Part shown: piece after piece, positions 1-11,722 of the stretch
Numbering within the stretch: the stretch's first letter is position 1
Layout: every line of letters starts with the position of its first letter
NCBI RefSeq assembly: GCF_003711515.1
Contig: NW_021167082.1
Span: 466,923-530,922 of the forward strand
Direction: 5' to 3'
DNA: 64,000 bases
Origin: Sodiomyces alkalinus F11
Lineage: Eukaryota > Ascomycota > Sordariomycetes > Glomerellales > Plectosphaerellaceae
Translations under genes and position numbers: made by a program
The notes under the pieces: model-generated
What the model was told of the DNA's origin: nothing
What the model saw: only the letters and a program-made list of their open reading frames with translations
The model's database searches: none

Positions 1-1854
1 GTTGAGGATGAAGAGGTTGTTGAGGACCGAGTTCGGGGCCTGGACGATGTGGCCCTCCATCTTCTTGAACTCGGTATAGAGGAGAGAGATCTCGGTGACG
101 TAGTAGTCGTCCCCCTGGAGCCCGACACCAGTGCTACCGTAGATGGTGACACGATCGCCGACGTCGAAGGGGTGCTTGACGAAGACGAAGATGATGGACT
201 GCAGGAACTCCTGGGCGGTGGCCTGCAACACCCAGGCGAGACCGAGAACGGCGGAACCGGCGGAGGCGAGGCCGGCGGCGGCCGAGCCGGAGAGGATGGC
301 GATGAAGACGATGATGGCGACGATAAAAATGATAAAAAGAAAGACCTTATCGAGCTTCTTGATGACCGAGTCGAGGTCCTTGAGCGAGGCGGCGATGGCC
401 TTGCGCTCGAGATGGATTTCGTTGACGACAATCTCCATCTCCTCCATGCTGATGTCGCCGTTGTAGTCCTTGTCGAAAATGCTAAAGGCATGTTCGGCCT
501 CTTCGACGGTGGCGAAGGCGGCTGCCAAGTCGTCCGGGTAGATGGTGTCGTGGTCGGCGTTCGCGAGGGAGCGGAAGATGAGGCGAGCGAGGGTGTGAGA
601 CGAGGAGGTGGTGCGGAGAAGTTCGGTGACGATGTTCTTGTCGTGGTTAAAGGTGGTCTTGCGGCCGATGAAGTCGTTGCCGACGCGGTTCGCGACGAGG
701 CCGGCCTTGTTGAAGACCTGACGGACGGCTTGGAGGGCAGCCCTGGGGGTGCGGGTTTGGGCGGGGTCGATGGCGTTGTCGGTGGTGTCCCAGATGGGAT
801 CTTCGTGGGCGATGCGTTCCCTGGCGTAGGCGTAGAGGTGAACAAGGTGGTTGATGTTACTCTTGTTCATCTCAATGCGCTGGGCGTAGGTGCGCTGGTG
901 GAAGGTGGTGGCAATCCGCTGGATGCCGATCTTCTCGGCGAAGTTTAGGGTGGCCAGGACGAACAGGGCAATGATGACCTTATTAACGATGTCCATCCAC
1001 TGCACGAAGATGTCCGGGTCCCTACGGCCAATGTTGTTGATGGGTTGAAACGTGACGAGCACGATGAGCAACCAGATGAAGAGGCCGGTATGCAACTCGA
1101 GGTTCCGACCGACGTCTTTCCACTTCTTATGATTCGTGGAACCGAACAAAGTTGCAAAGGCGCCAAACGCGGAGGGCATCAAGCTCGTGAGCATGCGAGA
1201 ACCCCAGAGGGTGCACCAGACGACCATCAGCCAGATGCCGAACCACATGAGGGCCACACCATCCCTGCCACCAACCAGCGGGGCATTATCGAAGTAGTGG
1301 CCCATGAGGATAGGGATGAGAAAGAGAGCGGCGCCGGGCAAGAGGTAGAGGAAGTAGCGGAAACTCCGGGGGAGCTTCTTTAACCAACGGCGGAAGAAGT
1401 ATCCGACGAGGCCGGCCTTCTTTTCAGGACGCGGGCGTTCCTCTTCCTCGTCTGTCGGAACAACGGCCCCGGTGGCGAAGATGTCCTCCAGGTCATTTTG
1501 CTCGTGTCTCTTACTCCGCGAGTGGGACAGCTCATTCTCCGAGACGATCTGCTCAGCACGCAACAATTCGAGGTCGTCGTTCAAGCGGTGGGTCTCGATA
1601 CGGGAGCTGCCAGGAGACCTGAGGGCATCCTCCGCGGGAGGCATGAGGTAATTGCTATCCGGGATAGTGACATTGTCAGTGTTGGTGTTGCGTCGGGGGC
1701 GCTTCTCGTTACTCGAATCCTGGAGGTCATTGGCAGCGGGGGGCTGAGTAGCGTCTTGGAGAGTATCAGCGGTATGGGAGGAGCGCTTCTCGTCGAGAAG
1801 CCCGTCGGGCGACCCAGACCCAGGGTTATTGGCATCGTTGGACGCAACCACCAT
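1..1854 (-). CDS. Mechanosensitive ion channel, MscS family with EF-hand (3' end cut by window edge)
   Basis: The minus strand is open in one frame from an ATG at 1854 to the window edge (618 codons, no stop, no intron seen), so the C-terminus is missing. A hydrophilic N-terminus of about 160 residues is followed by four hydrophobic segments (roughly residues 163-300). A canonical EF-hand loop, DKDYNGDIS, begins near residue 461. A further membrane helix and the Gly/Ala-rich pore helix with the conserved beta-domain entry HPFDVGDRV follow, ending in QAPNSVLNNLFILN. This order matches the fungal Msy1/Msy2-type channels, which sit in ER or plasma membrane and release ions on hypo-osmotic swelling under Ca2+ control. 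Family knowledge supplies the role; localisation here is inferred. The family assignment is secure; which paralogue it is cannot be told. Confidence 0.93.
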   Translation of the reverse strand, partial: MVVASNDANNPGSGSPDGLLDEKRSSHTADTLQDATQPPAANDLQDSSNEKRPRRNTNTDNVTIPDSNYLMPPAEDALRSPGSSRIETHRLNDDLELLRAEQIVSENELSHSRSKRHEQNDLEDIFATGAVVPTDEEEERPRPEKKAGLVGYFFRRWLKKLPRSFRYFLYLLPGAALFLIPILMGHYFDNAPLVGGRDGVALMWFGIWLMVVWCTLWGSRMLTSLMPSAFGAFATLFGSTNHKKWKDVGRNLELHTGLFIWLLIVLVTFQPINNIGRRDPDIFVQWMDIVNKVIIALFVLATLNFAEKIGIQRIATTFHQRTYAQRIEMNKSNINHLVHLYAYARERIAHEDPIWDTTDNAIDPAQTRTPRAALQAVRQVFNKAGLVANRVGNDFIGRKTTFNHDKNIVTELLRTTSSSHTLARLIFRSLANADHDTIYPDDLAAAFATVEEAEHAFSIFDKDYNGDISMEEMEIVVNEIHLERKAIAASLKDLDSVIKKLDKVFLFIIFIVAIIVFIAILSGSAAAGLASAGSAVLGLAWVLQATAQEFLQSIIFVFVKHPFDVGDRVTIYGSTGVGLQGDDYYVTEISLLYTEFKKMEGHIVQAPNSVLNNLFILN

Positions 1855-4072
1855 CGTTCTCTGCCACGGCGTGTTGAAGTAAGGAGGTGAAAAGGCCCAC
1901 CGTTCGGGAGAAGTTCGAAAGGGGGGGAAGAGGGCTGGAGATTCTAGGGTTAGGCCGAAGGAGGATGCATCGAGGTGATGTGGAGGATTCAAGAGTCAAC
2001 TGTCGAATCCAGAGGAGAAGACCCAAGCAACTTCATGCGGTATCGATGAGCAGAGTAAGTGACGTTTTGACGGGTACTAAGCAAAACAAGTAAATGATAC
2101 AGACTCCAACACCGAGTAGAGTAGTTGAAAAGGAGGTCGACGATGAGCAGAAAGGGGGCAAGTGACGTGGAAAGTCAGAAGTCGGACTTGGAAGTTGTGG
2201 CCGCTCGCAATAGTATGTTGAAGCGATTATTTTGGCGTCGATGCTGGCGGCGATATGCGAGCTTCCCAGAATATGGATGCTACTGGGGAGTCCTAGGGAG
2301 GGAAGACAGGAGGGAAGACAGGACGAAAGGGAGAAGGACAAGAGAAAACCATCGAGTTGGTAGAATTAAGGGTAGCGACAGATCTTCGAGAAAGGGGGGA
2401 AGGAGGAGGGGGAAAAAAGAAGAAAAAAGGAGAAGAAAAAAAGACACTCGGAAATGTGGAAAGATCCAAGGACACAGTCCCACTGCAATGCATCAGACCC
2501 TTGTGGATAAGGGTGGACCATGGGCTTTGGAAGGAGAAAATTGGAACGAGAACATTGGAAGGACCATCACTTATCGAAGGTCCTTTCCCATTTCGAGTCG
2601 CGACTTCCCAGAGAGCGGGACATAGGGGTAGCTAAATCCTACATGGCCAAGGAAGCAACGACCAACCCAACTGCCCAGTCTGCAGATAGGTAGTCGGACG
2701 ACAGAATGTGCATACGAATACAATGTATTTCATGTTACGGGCCAAGAAATATAGGTAGGCTTGGTACCTTGGGTACGGAGCATCTACCTGCCTGAGAGAA
2801 GGGCATTCAAACGCTCGTCTTCATCTCGTTGTACGTGTACTGGTGCCAACGGCGACTTGCTCCGTAACACTGTACAGTATCTCCCGTCTTGCGACCGTCA
2901 GAACTGTTTCACAGGGGAAACACGGTCCCAAGACCGATGCGACGTCCAAGGCATCGGACAAAAAAAAAAGGGGTCCCGCCATCTGATACCGGTACACTAG
3001 TTGACCATTCATCAAGATGATTCGAGGTCCAATTGTACACAGCCAAGATCCCATCCATCCGATCATCGTTTTACCGGTACGTGTAAAACCCCGTCAAGGT
3101 CTTGCCGCGCACCCCTGACGTCATCAGGAACCTGCCCCGGTTAAACGTTCTCCACTGCCGCCCCTCCCACAGACATAAGTGACGTTAAATAAGTGGAGGA
3201 ATGTCGTGGCTTTTCCTATCCTCACGCTCCAACCACCAACCAACCACCAAGCATCCACCTTGTCAATCTGCCGGCGACCGGATGCCAAGAAGGTCCCAAG
3301 ACCCCTGAAAAACGTCGACACCGTCCCAATCCATTGTGAACTACTGTTTTCACTGCCGTCCACGGCCCGGCATAAGGACAGTCTGCTCTCCGGATGCCGG
3401 ACTGTGGTCGTCTTTTCTCCCATTCATGCCCACAATTCATCTCATTTCCTTGCTTACGTTGTAACATTGGTCCACAGAATGCACGATAAGGTCCTTTGTC
3501 GAACGGTCGAGATCAAGGTGACCCATTATCTATGCTCTCTTCGACGAGGTTGCAGTTCGACTGACCACTAATTCCAGTTGGAGAAGCAGGGGAAAGAAAA
3601 CAAACGAAAAGGGACAGAGAAGGAGGAAAAAAAAAAAAAAAAGAGTTCGACCCCCAACCTCAAACGGAACCTCGTCAATTCAGTGACAGTCATACCGGCT
3701 CGGGCCGATGCTCGATCGAGAAACCGATGGACGTTCCAGACCGGTTGCCCTCGAATCCCTCGTCTCCGGGTTGTGCGACACACTTGCTTCGGATCTTGAC
3801 CTTGATTTCTTTGTCTAGTGCCTTGTCTACTCGCCCGAAGCATACCTAATCTTCGTTTCTGTCGGATGGACTGTCTTCCTTCTATGCAGCTGTCCATGCT
3901 ATCTGTAGTACCTCACCATATGCTCTCGTTCCCAACGCCTTACAACCTCCGCGCGAAAGACCGCACCCAACACACACATATCCGTAGCGAAGCATAACGA
4001 CAACCCCCGAGGTATCCCCGCTTAAATCGTCGGACACCAGCTTGCCGACAATTTTGGAAACGGGGCCTCACT
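1855..4072. other. Intergenic, no gene seen
   Basis: This 2.2 kb holds the 5' flank of the channel gene and the 3' flank of glucosidase II. It contains a purine-rich tract (about 2385-2450), a run of 17 A near 3628-3645 and one copy of a GTACGGAG motif (2773). All open frames are short and without recognisable protein similarity. Confidence 0.6.
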
Positions 4073-7000
4073 TTACGCAAGCTTCACAGTCCAGTCCTCC
4101 CCAATGCGCGCCCCGACACGGCCAATCACCGCAAACGCCGCCCGTCCCTGCTCCGCAGCATAGTACTTGACAGGCGCCGTCCAAGTCTCCGCCCCAGACT
4201 GCACCGTCACCTCCGCCTTGTTCTTCCACGCCGCCGCAGGAGCACCGACCACGATGACCTTGTCGACGTGCACCGCATCCATCGCCTTCAGCCAGGCGCC
4301 CGGCTGGATGGCCTTCGTATCCCGGCCCTGGGCGTCCACGGAGGTGATGCTGCCGCCGTTGGCCGTGTCGAGCCGGAACGCGCGGTGGATGAACTGCCCG
4401 CCCTCGTAGTCGTACGAGTCGCCGTCGTCGACGTAGAGCTCGCCCTCGGCCGTGCCGGCCTTGTTGACCGCCACCACGAGCGTGTAGTCGTCGAACCGCA
4501 TCAGCTGCGCCGACCGGCGGGGCGTGTCGCGGCGCGGCACGATGTGCCCGCCGCGCATGAGCAGTCCCGTCCTGTCCAGCGGCGCCGCCACGGTGACGCG
4601 CTTGCCCTTCGCCGTGGGGAGCAGCCGGTACGTGAAGTAGTCGTAGTAGACCTCGTCGTCGGGGATGAACATGTCCACCGACTCCGTGTCCTTCTCGACG
4701 ACCGGCTTGTGGAGGAGGCCCGTCGAGCCCAGGAACAGCTGGTCGTCGACGGCGAAGCCGGCTTCTTCCGACGGGTGCGTCCAGAACATGGGCCGCACGA
4801 TCGGGCTGCCGTCCCGGTGCGCGTGGAAGAAGGCCGTGTACCACGCCGGGAGCAGGCTGTAGCGCAGGCGCACCGCCGCCGTGACGATGCCGCGGTACGG
4901 CTCGCTCAGCAGGTACGGCTCGCGCCGGCGCGCGTCGATGTGGGCGTGGGCGCGGAAGAAGGGGAAGAAGGCGCCCGCCTGGTACCAGCGCGTGAGCAGC
5001 TCCGCCTCCGGGTTTCCGAAGAAGCCGCCGACGTCGGAGCCTCCAAAGGGGAAGCCGGCGATGCCCTGGTTGAGAATCATGGGCAGGGAGGCCGCCAGAT
5101 GGCCCCAGTCGGCCTGGTTGTCGCCCGTCCACATGGCGCCAAACCGCTGCGAGCCGGCGTAGAAGGAACGAGTCAGGACAAACGGCCGCCGGAGCTCGTT
5201 CGCTTTACGGCTGAGAAGCGCCTGGAAGGTTGCGTTGTGGAAGGTCATGCCGTTGACGTTGTGCACGTCGCGATGCTCCCAGCCGCCGAAATGGAGATTG
5301 TCCTTGGGCATCGTCACCTCGGGCCCGTTAAACACGGACGGTTCGTTCATGTCGTTCCAGATGAACGTGTTCTCGAGGGTACCCTGGAACTTGTCATACT
5401 TGAACAACGTCGCCCACCATTCAATGGCCTTGGGGTTGAAGCAGTCGACCCAGTGGGACGAACCGGGCCAGCACCAGCCGTCGTACATGTTGTCGTCCTT
5501 GTTACGGACGGCGAGTTCGTTCGCCTTGAGTTCCGTGAAGACGCTGTAGCCCTCCTTATTCTTGATGTGAGGGTCGATGAGGACGACCAGCTGGCGTTTG
5601 CTCTCCTGTAGCTTCTCGCCCATGGCGATGGGGTCCTTGAACATGTGCGCGTCCCAGGTGAAAAACTTGCGGTCGTCGGTGTACTCGAGATCCAGCCAGA
5701 TAACGTCGTAAGGGATCTGGTAACGGTCCATCCGGCGATCGACGTCTTTCACGTCGTCGTCGGAGATGTAATTCCAGCGGCACTGGTGGTAACCAATGGC
5801 GAACTCCTGGGGCATGGTCGTCGTGCCCGTGAGTTGGCTGTAGTCCTTGGTGATCTCGTGAGGCGTCGGCCCGAGGAAGACGAAGACGTCGAGGAGACCA
5901 CTCTCGGACATCCAGTGGGTGTTGGTCGTCGTCTTGGAACCGATGGCCAACGGGTTGGAACTAGCCTTGGCTTTCGTGATGTCTACCCACGTCTCGGCGG
6001 CGTTCAGCCAGAAGACGCCGACGGAGGAATTCTTCTTGTGCGCCTGCATGAAAGGGATAGACCCGTACAGTGTCATGGGACTGTCGAGGACGTACTCGAA
6101 GACGTCCGCATTGTACAGGCGGTAGGGATCCGTATACTGGCCTTCCCCACCACGCGTTTCCTTCAGGGACAGCGAGCTGGCGTGCTCGGGAATGCCGTAC
6201 ACATGTTCGTAGCCGACGAAGGAGATGTCCAGGGCCACGCTCTCGGGACCCCGCGGCTTGGTGTCCGTGTTGCCACCAAAGAACTCGTCCCACCACGACG
6301 TTTCGTCCTCGCGCGTCTCTACAGGCGGCGGTTCGGCGTCGAGGGGCTGCTGCTGGTCATCGCCGTCCGGAGGGGGGTGCACGGGGGCCGCCGGTTCGAC
6401 TTTCGGTCGCCAGTGCTCCACATTGAGCAAGCCACGGTCGTTCAGCTTGACATGGGTGGCGCCGTCTCGCTTGAATTCGATCCCAAAGGGCGACAGCTTG
6501 ATCACCGCCTCGAAGGAAGACGAAGGGCCGTACTTGACGGTGATGTGGGACTTGTCCTGGTGGGCGAGCCGGGCGTTGCTGTCGAGCGTCAGGCCGCCGA
6601 CAATGGCCAGCTTTTCGACTTCGTTGTAGCGCTCTTTTCTTGCCCGGCTGTTGTGGCGGAGCTCGATGTCCTTCTTCTGCCGTCTTTCTTCGTCGACTGT
6701 AACGCGCGCCGTGCCAGATTCGAGGAAGGAGACGGTGATGGGAAGGCGGACGGTCTCCTCCTGGTCGTTGATGGTCTTCAGTATGACGGCTTCAAGCTGC
6801 CCATCGCGGAAGGAGGCGGATTCTGGGATTATTTCGTAGGGGGAGATGAACGAGGAGCCTTGAGAGATGGCATTATCGGCGTACTTTCTGTTGCGATTGC
6901 AGAAGCCGGAGTGATCGCACTTTTTGAAGTCGGATTCCTTGACGGCGGCTGCAGGGGGGGTCATTAGCTCGGAACATGATACAATTAGAATACAGCGAAA

Positions 7001-7095
7001 TCATACATACCCGCTGGTTGGAGAAGGCAGCCGAGGGACACGAGACCCAAGAGAGCTGTCCGTTTCCAGGACGGCTGACCTGACCTCGACGCCAT
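4073..7095 (-). CDS. ER alpha-glucosidase II catalytic (alpha) subunit, GH31
   Basis: Two exons: 7095-7011 and 6948-4073, intron 7010-6949 with donor GTATGT, branch CTAAT and acceptor TGCAG; 986 aa. Exon 1 encodes a signal peptide (basic start, then TALLGLVSLGCLL) and the splice gives a mature start AVKESDFKKCDHSGFC, typical of the glucosidase II alpha N-terminus. GH31 hallmarks follow: the nucleophile motif WNDMNEPSVF, the acid/base region MWTGDNQADW, and PFGGSDVGGFFG. The enzyme trims the two inner glucoses from N-linked glycans in the ER lumen, together with a beta subunit not seen here, in the calnexin cycle (family knowledge). Length fits the family. It is divergent from the NDP kinase gene across about 0.9 kb. 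The first in-frame ATG within exon 2 (6964) is rejected as a start because it would lose the signal peptide. Confidence 0.96.
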
Positions 7096-8001
7096 GAGGT
7101 TCGAGGGTAGAAAGACGGAGACGAGATGAAGAAGCAGAGACAACGATGAGAGAGGGGAGATTTCTAAATAGATGTATGCATTGGGAAATTGAAGACGTCC
7201 TGTGAAGAGCCCGCTCTTGTGGTGTTCGTTCCGGTGGTGGTTTGAAGGTTGTCGTCTGGATTTGAGACAGTTGACAGTTTCCCAGTGATCGGAACCGAAG
7301 CTGGTACCTGGCTGAGACTACCTTAGGTAATTACTTCGTACCTTAGCTCTCCTGGAAGCTATTCCCGATCCAGCTAAGCGTTATAGGAGCATGAGATCGC
7401 TTACAGCAGTAAATGCTTTACATGCATTAAGGTTGGCTTAGTACGGCCCATGCGAGTCTCCGACTTCCGAACAGATTTTCGCATAGAAACGTTGTTAAAA
7501 TTGAAGCTTGATCTGTTCTGTTGACCATACAAACATTTCCTTGTTTTGTTTTCGAAGCAAACCCAAAAGCCTAAGTCGTAAGGCTGGGGGCTGATACTGC
7601 ACTGGATCCGGGCCCGGTAAATATTTAGTTAGTGCATTACTAAATATACCTTGATATCGGGGTCAGACACGGGCCAAGTGGCCTTTGAAGAAACAACCAA
7701 GAATCATGTTTGAATTCGTCTTTGAGGTTCAGCATAACCGAAGTGTAAAGAGAAGAAAAGAAACCTGGTATTTTCACATCAAAGAAACCAATACTACATT
7801 CGATTTACTCTCACCTCCCTCACCTGTTCAATCAATACCCTAATTAGCCGCCTAGGTGTCGTCTCCATGTCATACACGAGTTCCACCAATTCCGAGTCCA
7901 AGTCCAAGTGACAACGACAGTGACCACAGTACAAACATTACTTAATCATACGGACACTGTACGAGCCTTCAAAGGCCAGCTGCTACGTCGAACCAATCAC
8001 A
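7096..8001. promoter_or_regulatory. Divergent intergenic region between glucosidase II and NDP kinase
   Basis: About 0.9 kb between two divergently transcribed genes, so it must hold both promoters. It carries an ACCTTAGGTA palindrome (7320-7329) followed by a second half copy (TACCTTAG). There are AT-rich stretches at 7610-7660 and 7780-7850. No ORF of note and no clear TATA box at a decisive distance. Confidence 0.5.
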
Positions 8002-9167
8002 ATGCCAGAGCCCCGCCATCGGGAGGCTTTGGGCCCCGCCCCCTCCACGGCCAAAAATTGGTTTGGGCACATTCTCTTCTCGCTCTCCGTCGCCCTTCTC
8101 CTCTTTATCGTCGTTTTTCCATACCAAGATCCGCAGCCTGAATCAACTGCCATCCCTACCGTTGCCGATATACAGAATACAGCTGTTCCTGTACCTACCA
8201 CCGAAGCAAAAATGACCACCGAGCGGACGTAAGTGATGTACTCTTGTGTAGATTTTTTTTTTCTACCCCCACGAGTCTTCTCTTCCACTGCCGCGAGCAG
8301 AACGAACACTGTCAAACTGGTCAAGGCTAACGGGAAGACCAGGTTCATTGCTATCAAGCCTGATGGCGTTCAGGTAGGAATCGAAAAAAAGACAAAAAAA
8401 AAAAGAAACCCGCCTAGGAGCATGCAGCAGATTCTGACCAACACCAGCGCGGCCTTGTTGGCCCCATCATCTCCCGCTTCGAGGGCCGAGGGTGAGCCAT
8501 CATCTTGACCCCATTGTCAAGGAGTCGATAAGCCAAAGATGCACCCGAACTAACGATTGTTTCTACCAGCTTCAAGCTCGTCGCCCTGAAGCTCGTCAGC
8601 CCCTCCAAGGACCACCTTGAGGCTCACTGTGCGTGTCGCCACCTCGGCTATACACCGCCATTTCAACGCGTCGTATCAGTGTTACTGACCGAAACTTGCT
8701 AGACGCCGACCTCAAGGAGAAGGCCTTCTTCCCCGGCCTGATCAGCTGTACGCCTTGGCGTTCCCAATTGGCTTGATATCGTACCCATTCTAACTCTTCG
8801 CTATAGACATGCTCAGCGGCCCCATCGTCGCCATGGTCTGGGAGGGCCGTGATGCCGTCAAGACCGGTCGCAGTACGTAACACACCTTTCTCTCCCTTTG
8901 TTGCATCCTGTCCCGCCTCGTAAAGCGTACCGCGTCCATATGGCTAACAATGCCGGTTTTTTCTTAGCCATCCTCGGCGCCACCAACCCCCTGGCCTCCG
9001 CCCCCGGCACCATTCGTGGTGACTACGCCATCGATGTTGGCCGCAACGTCTGCCACGGCTCCGACAGCGTCGAGAACGCCAACAAGGAAATCGCCCTGTG
9101 GTTCAAGGAGGAGGACCTCATCAGCTGGAAGTCCGCCCAGTTCGAGTGGATCTACGAGAAGGCTTAA
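8002..9167 (+). CDS. Nucleoside diphosphate kinase, with optional N-terminal membrane-anchor extension
   Basis: Seven exons: 8002-8228, 8343-8373, 8448-8491, 8570-8628, 8703-8747, 8807-8872, 8968-9167, all with GT-AG borders; total 223 aa from 8002, or 153 aa from the in-frame ATG at 8212. The shorter form is a textbook NDK: KPDGVQRGL, the active-site NVCHGSDS (His117 of the short form) and a complete C-terminus. It transfers the gamma-phosphate of ATP to NDPs through a phospho-histidine. The extra 70 residues from 8002 include one strongly hydrophobic segment ([19 protein letters not shown]), in frame and without stops, with a good start context (CACAATG). Whether translation starts at 8002, 8212 or both is not settled by the sequence. 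Intron 1 uses the acceptor at 8342 because only this restores the family sequence [12 protein letters not shown]. Confidence 0.95.
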
Positions 9168-9431
9168 ATCCAAGCACCCCATATCTCGTCTCGGGCAACA
9201 TCTGTAGTGCTGCGATCCAAAAGTCGTCTTTCTTTTCTGGTCACTCCGACCCGGATAGATTGGCCGGGGATTTAGGATAGGATAGAATAGACCATCCGCG
9301 TTCCTCGTCGCCAAGAGCTGTCGAGTCGTAGGCAATCGAGGAATAAGACAAGATTTGTTCTTTTGGCATCCAGAAGCAGCGCGTATAATCGTGGCATGAC
9401 AATATCGGTAATACCCTGTGCAACTCCTGCT

Positions 9432-10232
9432 CTACCGTTTTCGTTTTCGGAGCGCATTCCGCGCCCGCAGCATCACGGCAGCGAACCAAGGCGTCCCCCA
9501 AACGCTGACGAGGACACGTGCGGGCAGCAGCGCCTTGGTGATAGCCCAGGCGAGCGCGACTTCAACAACGACCTTGTACCGGGCATCATCGCGGCGCCAC
9601 TGCTCCAGCACGTCGCGTGTCTCTCTCGCCGCCTCGGCCTGTCCATCTTTCGCCCACCGCTTGCTGGCGACGTGCGTCTCGCCCGCGTGGGTTCCAGCAG
9701 CCCAGGCGCCCGACAATGTAGCAGTGGAAGCAGAAGCAGAAGCAGCCGCGCCACCGTTGTGTATTCCTCCCGTCGCCTGTCCCCCTACCGTCGGTCCTGC
9801 GTCGTCGTCGTCGTCGTGGTGGTCCTTGTGCCTGTCGTCGCGTCCGAAGCCGAACCAGCCCTTACGGGTAAAGTACCGCTCCGCCTTGGCGGCGCCGTCG
9901 CGGACGTGAGAGGCCCAGTGGTCGGTGACGTAGTCGAGGGGGGCAATCGCGGTATAGTGGAAGAGGGCGAAGAGGGCGAGGAGGGGCACGACGGCGGTGA
10001 TTTCGTGGAGGACGAGGAAGGCGACTATGTGGGAGACGGGGGCGCTGCGGAGGGCGGTGGTGTATTTTTGCAGGCGGGGTGGAAGGCGGTTGAGGATTCG
10101 GGTTACGCGCTTGTTCTTCGCCTCGGTGGAGGAGCTCCGGGTGGTGGTTTGGGCTTGTGGTGATGAGCGAGGGGGGCGGAGACGGTCGCGGAGAAGGGGG
10201 CGCGCATTGGCAAGGGCGCGGCGTGAGAACAT
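9432..10232 (-). CDS. MIOREX complex component 11-like mitochondrial inner-membrane protein
   Basis: Single exon, 266 aa. The N-terminus is rich in Arg, Ser and Ala with no acidic residues (mitochondrial presequence type). Residues 72-84 read FLVLHEITAVVPL, the signature for which the fungal family FLILHELTAIVPL (Mrx11) is named; it forms part of a membrane segment extending to about residue 98. A second hydrophobic stretch lies near residues 220-250, before a basic C-terminus (RARNALRKRKR). Between them sits a His/Asp-rich low-complexity insert (around residues 130-145) and an Ala/Ser run. In yeast the relative associates with the mitochondrial expressosome; a role in organellar gene expression is inferred by family only. 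It is convergent with the NDP kinase gene, with 264 bp between stops. Confidence 0.82.
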   Translation of the reverse strand: MFSRRALANARPLLRDRLRPPRSSPQAQTTTRSSSTEAKNKRVTRILNRLPPRLQKYTTALRSAPVSHIVAFLVLHEITAVVPLLALFALFHYTAIAPLDYVTDHWASHVRDGAAKAERYFTRKGWFGFGRDDRHKDHHDDDDDAGPTVGGQATGGIHNGGAAASASASTATLSGAWAAGTHAGETHVASKRWAKDGQAEAARETRDVLEQWRRDDARYKVVVEVALAWAITKALLPARVLVSVWGTPWFAAVMLRARNALRKRKR

Positions 10233-11722
10233 GTTGTTGCAAGAATTGGGGTTCTTTTAGACTCGATTTGGTGATTTGTCACGCCATTGTTCGGTGACGA
10301 AGCTGAAAAGTGGGAGTCTTTCCAATGTATTGATATTGGCAAAGTCGGTCGAACGATGTGTTATGAAGGGAGGCATGAAGACTCGGAGGTTAGCGAAGTC
10401 GGGACGACCGGGATCTCCAGCCAACTTGTCACAAATCTGCTTAGGTAAGCACTTCAATACATTCGTATGAGCGTACGGAGGGATCAAGTTGTACCTCATT
10501 CTCATCCTGGCGAGACCCCTGGACTCGAATCCAGATGCCCCGCACAGTAGGTAAGGTACCTACCTATGTATCCGCACATCAAATTCCCCTTTGTGCGTCT
10601 TGATCAGAACGTACGACCAACCACCGTGATTTCAACTGGACTAATACCTAGAATAGGCTGCTAAGCAGCGGGTGGCTCTGGCATGTACTGCGTCTCGAGC
10701 ACCGTTCCCGTTGCTGTTGGGCTAGAGTGGCGTGGCGCAAGAACGTCCCGCTGCAGTCTATTGGGTACCTAAGGTACAACGTAGGTACATTAGGGCACGG
10801 GACGTTGGGCGTTCTTCTGTAAGGTATCTGTAGCTATTCTTAGTGAAGTCGTTCTGCGCTAACGGGAGAGTCGACCAACTAGGTCACAGCGGCTCAGCCT
10901 CACGAAGCTCTCACGGATCCCCAAAAGGCCCCGAAGGCGTGTCCCCTGTTCACTGTACACTAGTCTGAGCTTCATTTCGATCCTTCCCCCGCCTCCTTTG
11001 CAATTCGAAATTGATCACCATGACCCGGAAGAGACTGGGCCTAACCTCTTCCAGCCGATGTCAGGCTGTCCTCACTCCTCACTTCGGCCGCAAGAGTTCT
11101 TTGAGCCTTTTGTTTTTCGTCGCTAATATCGCAAGGCCTCACTCACTCCACGCTGAACGGCGAGGCATACTTGGCACCCAGTCTCAGGTCCCCACGGAGT
11201 GATCCGCATCTCCAGGGGGGAGAAAGTGTGGAGTCCAGGGTTATTCGGCTTGACAGGCTTGACCGCCTTCTATAGTCTGCACTTGCAGTTCTATGTGCCA
11301 TCGCAACCAAGCCCCGACACCGCAACATCGCACCGGCCACCGGGACGCCCTACGTGTGATGGCTGTATGTTCGTTCTTTTTATTGATCTCCTTTTCGCAT
11401 TTCACTTGCTCGTCTTCCCATCGGCCAGAATACGGCGAACGCTCGACACCTGACCTTCCTTTGCTGCGTCGCCAAATCTCCATGCTAATAAAATATGCCT
11501 GTTCAGTGCGAGGACTAGCCTTCTGTGTGTAAGGGCCCAACTCTTCGACAACTCACCATCACGAGGCTGCAGGAAACCATCTTCCGAATCCAGCCTCGCA
11601 TAATAGAGATCCGGCTACACCGTCGCATCTGGTATCTTGCTGCTCTTGCACACACTCCCTCTCTATATCAACACAGCGCCTTCCCCACTACCGACTCCCC
11701 AGCCCCCCCCCCCTCTCAAACC
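10233..11722. other. Intergenic, 5' flanks of two divergent genes
   Basis: About 1.5 kb between the MRX11-like gene and the WW-protein gene. It contains TACCTAAGGTA-type palindromes (10764-10777, and a degenerate one near 10549-10565). A frame upstream of 11723 is open but begins at no convincing start and has no protein character, so I treat it as 5' leader. No RNA gene could be supported. Confidence 0.55.

Noticed and set aside
4268..5611. Long open frame on the plus strand antisense to glucosidase II (447 codons), and another at 5645-6967
   Set aside because: Open only because the GC-rich third positions of the sense gene remove stops from the antisense frame; composition is Arg/Val/Ala-biased and matches no family.
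10505..10550. GGACTCGAATCC, resembling a tRNA T-arm
   Set aside because: No matching acceptor stem, anticodon arm or A box at the needed distance on either strand. The small palindrome alone explains it.
11525..11722. In-frame upstream extension of the WW-domain protein
   Set aside because: No ATG in good context, the sequence is not protein-like, and the WW module starts right after the ATG at 11723.
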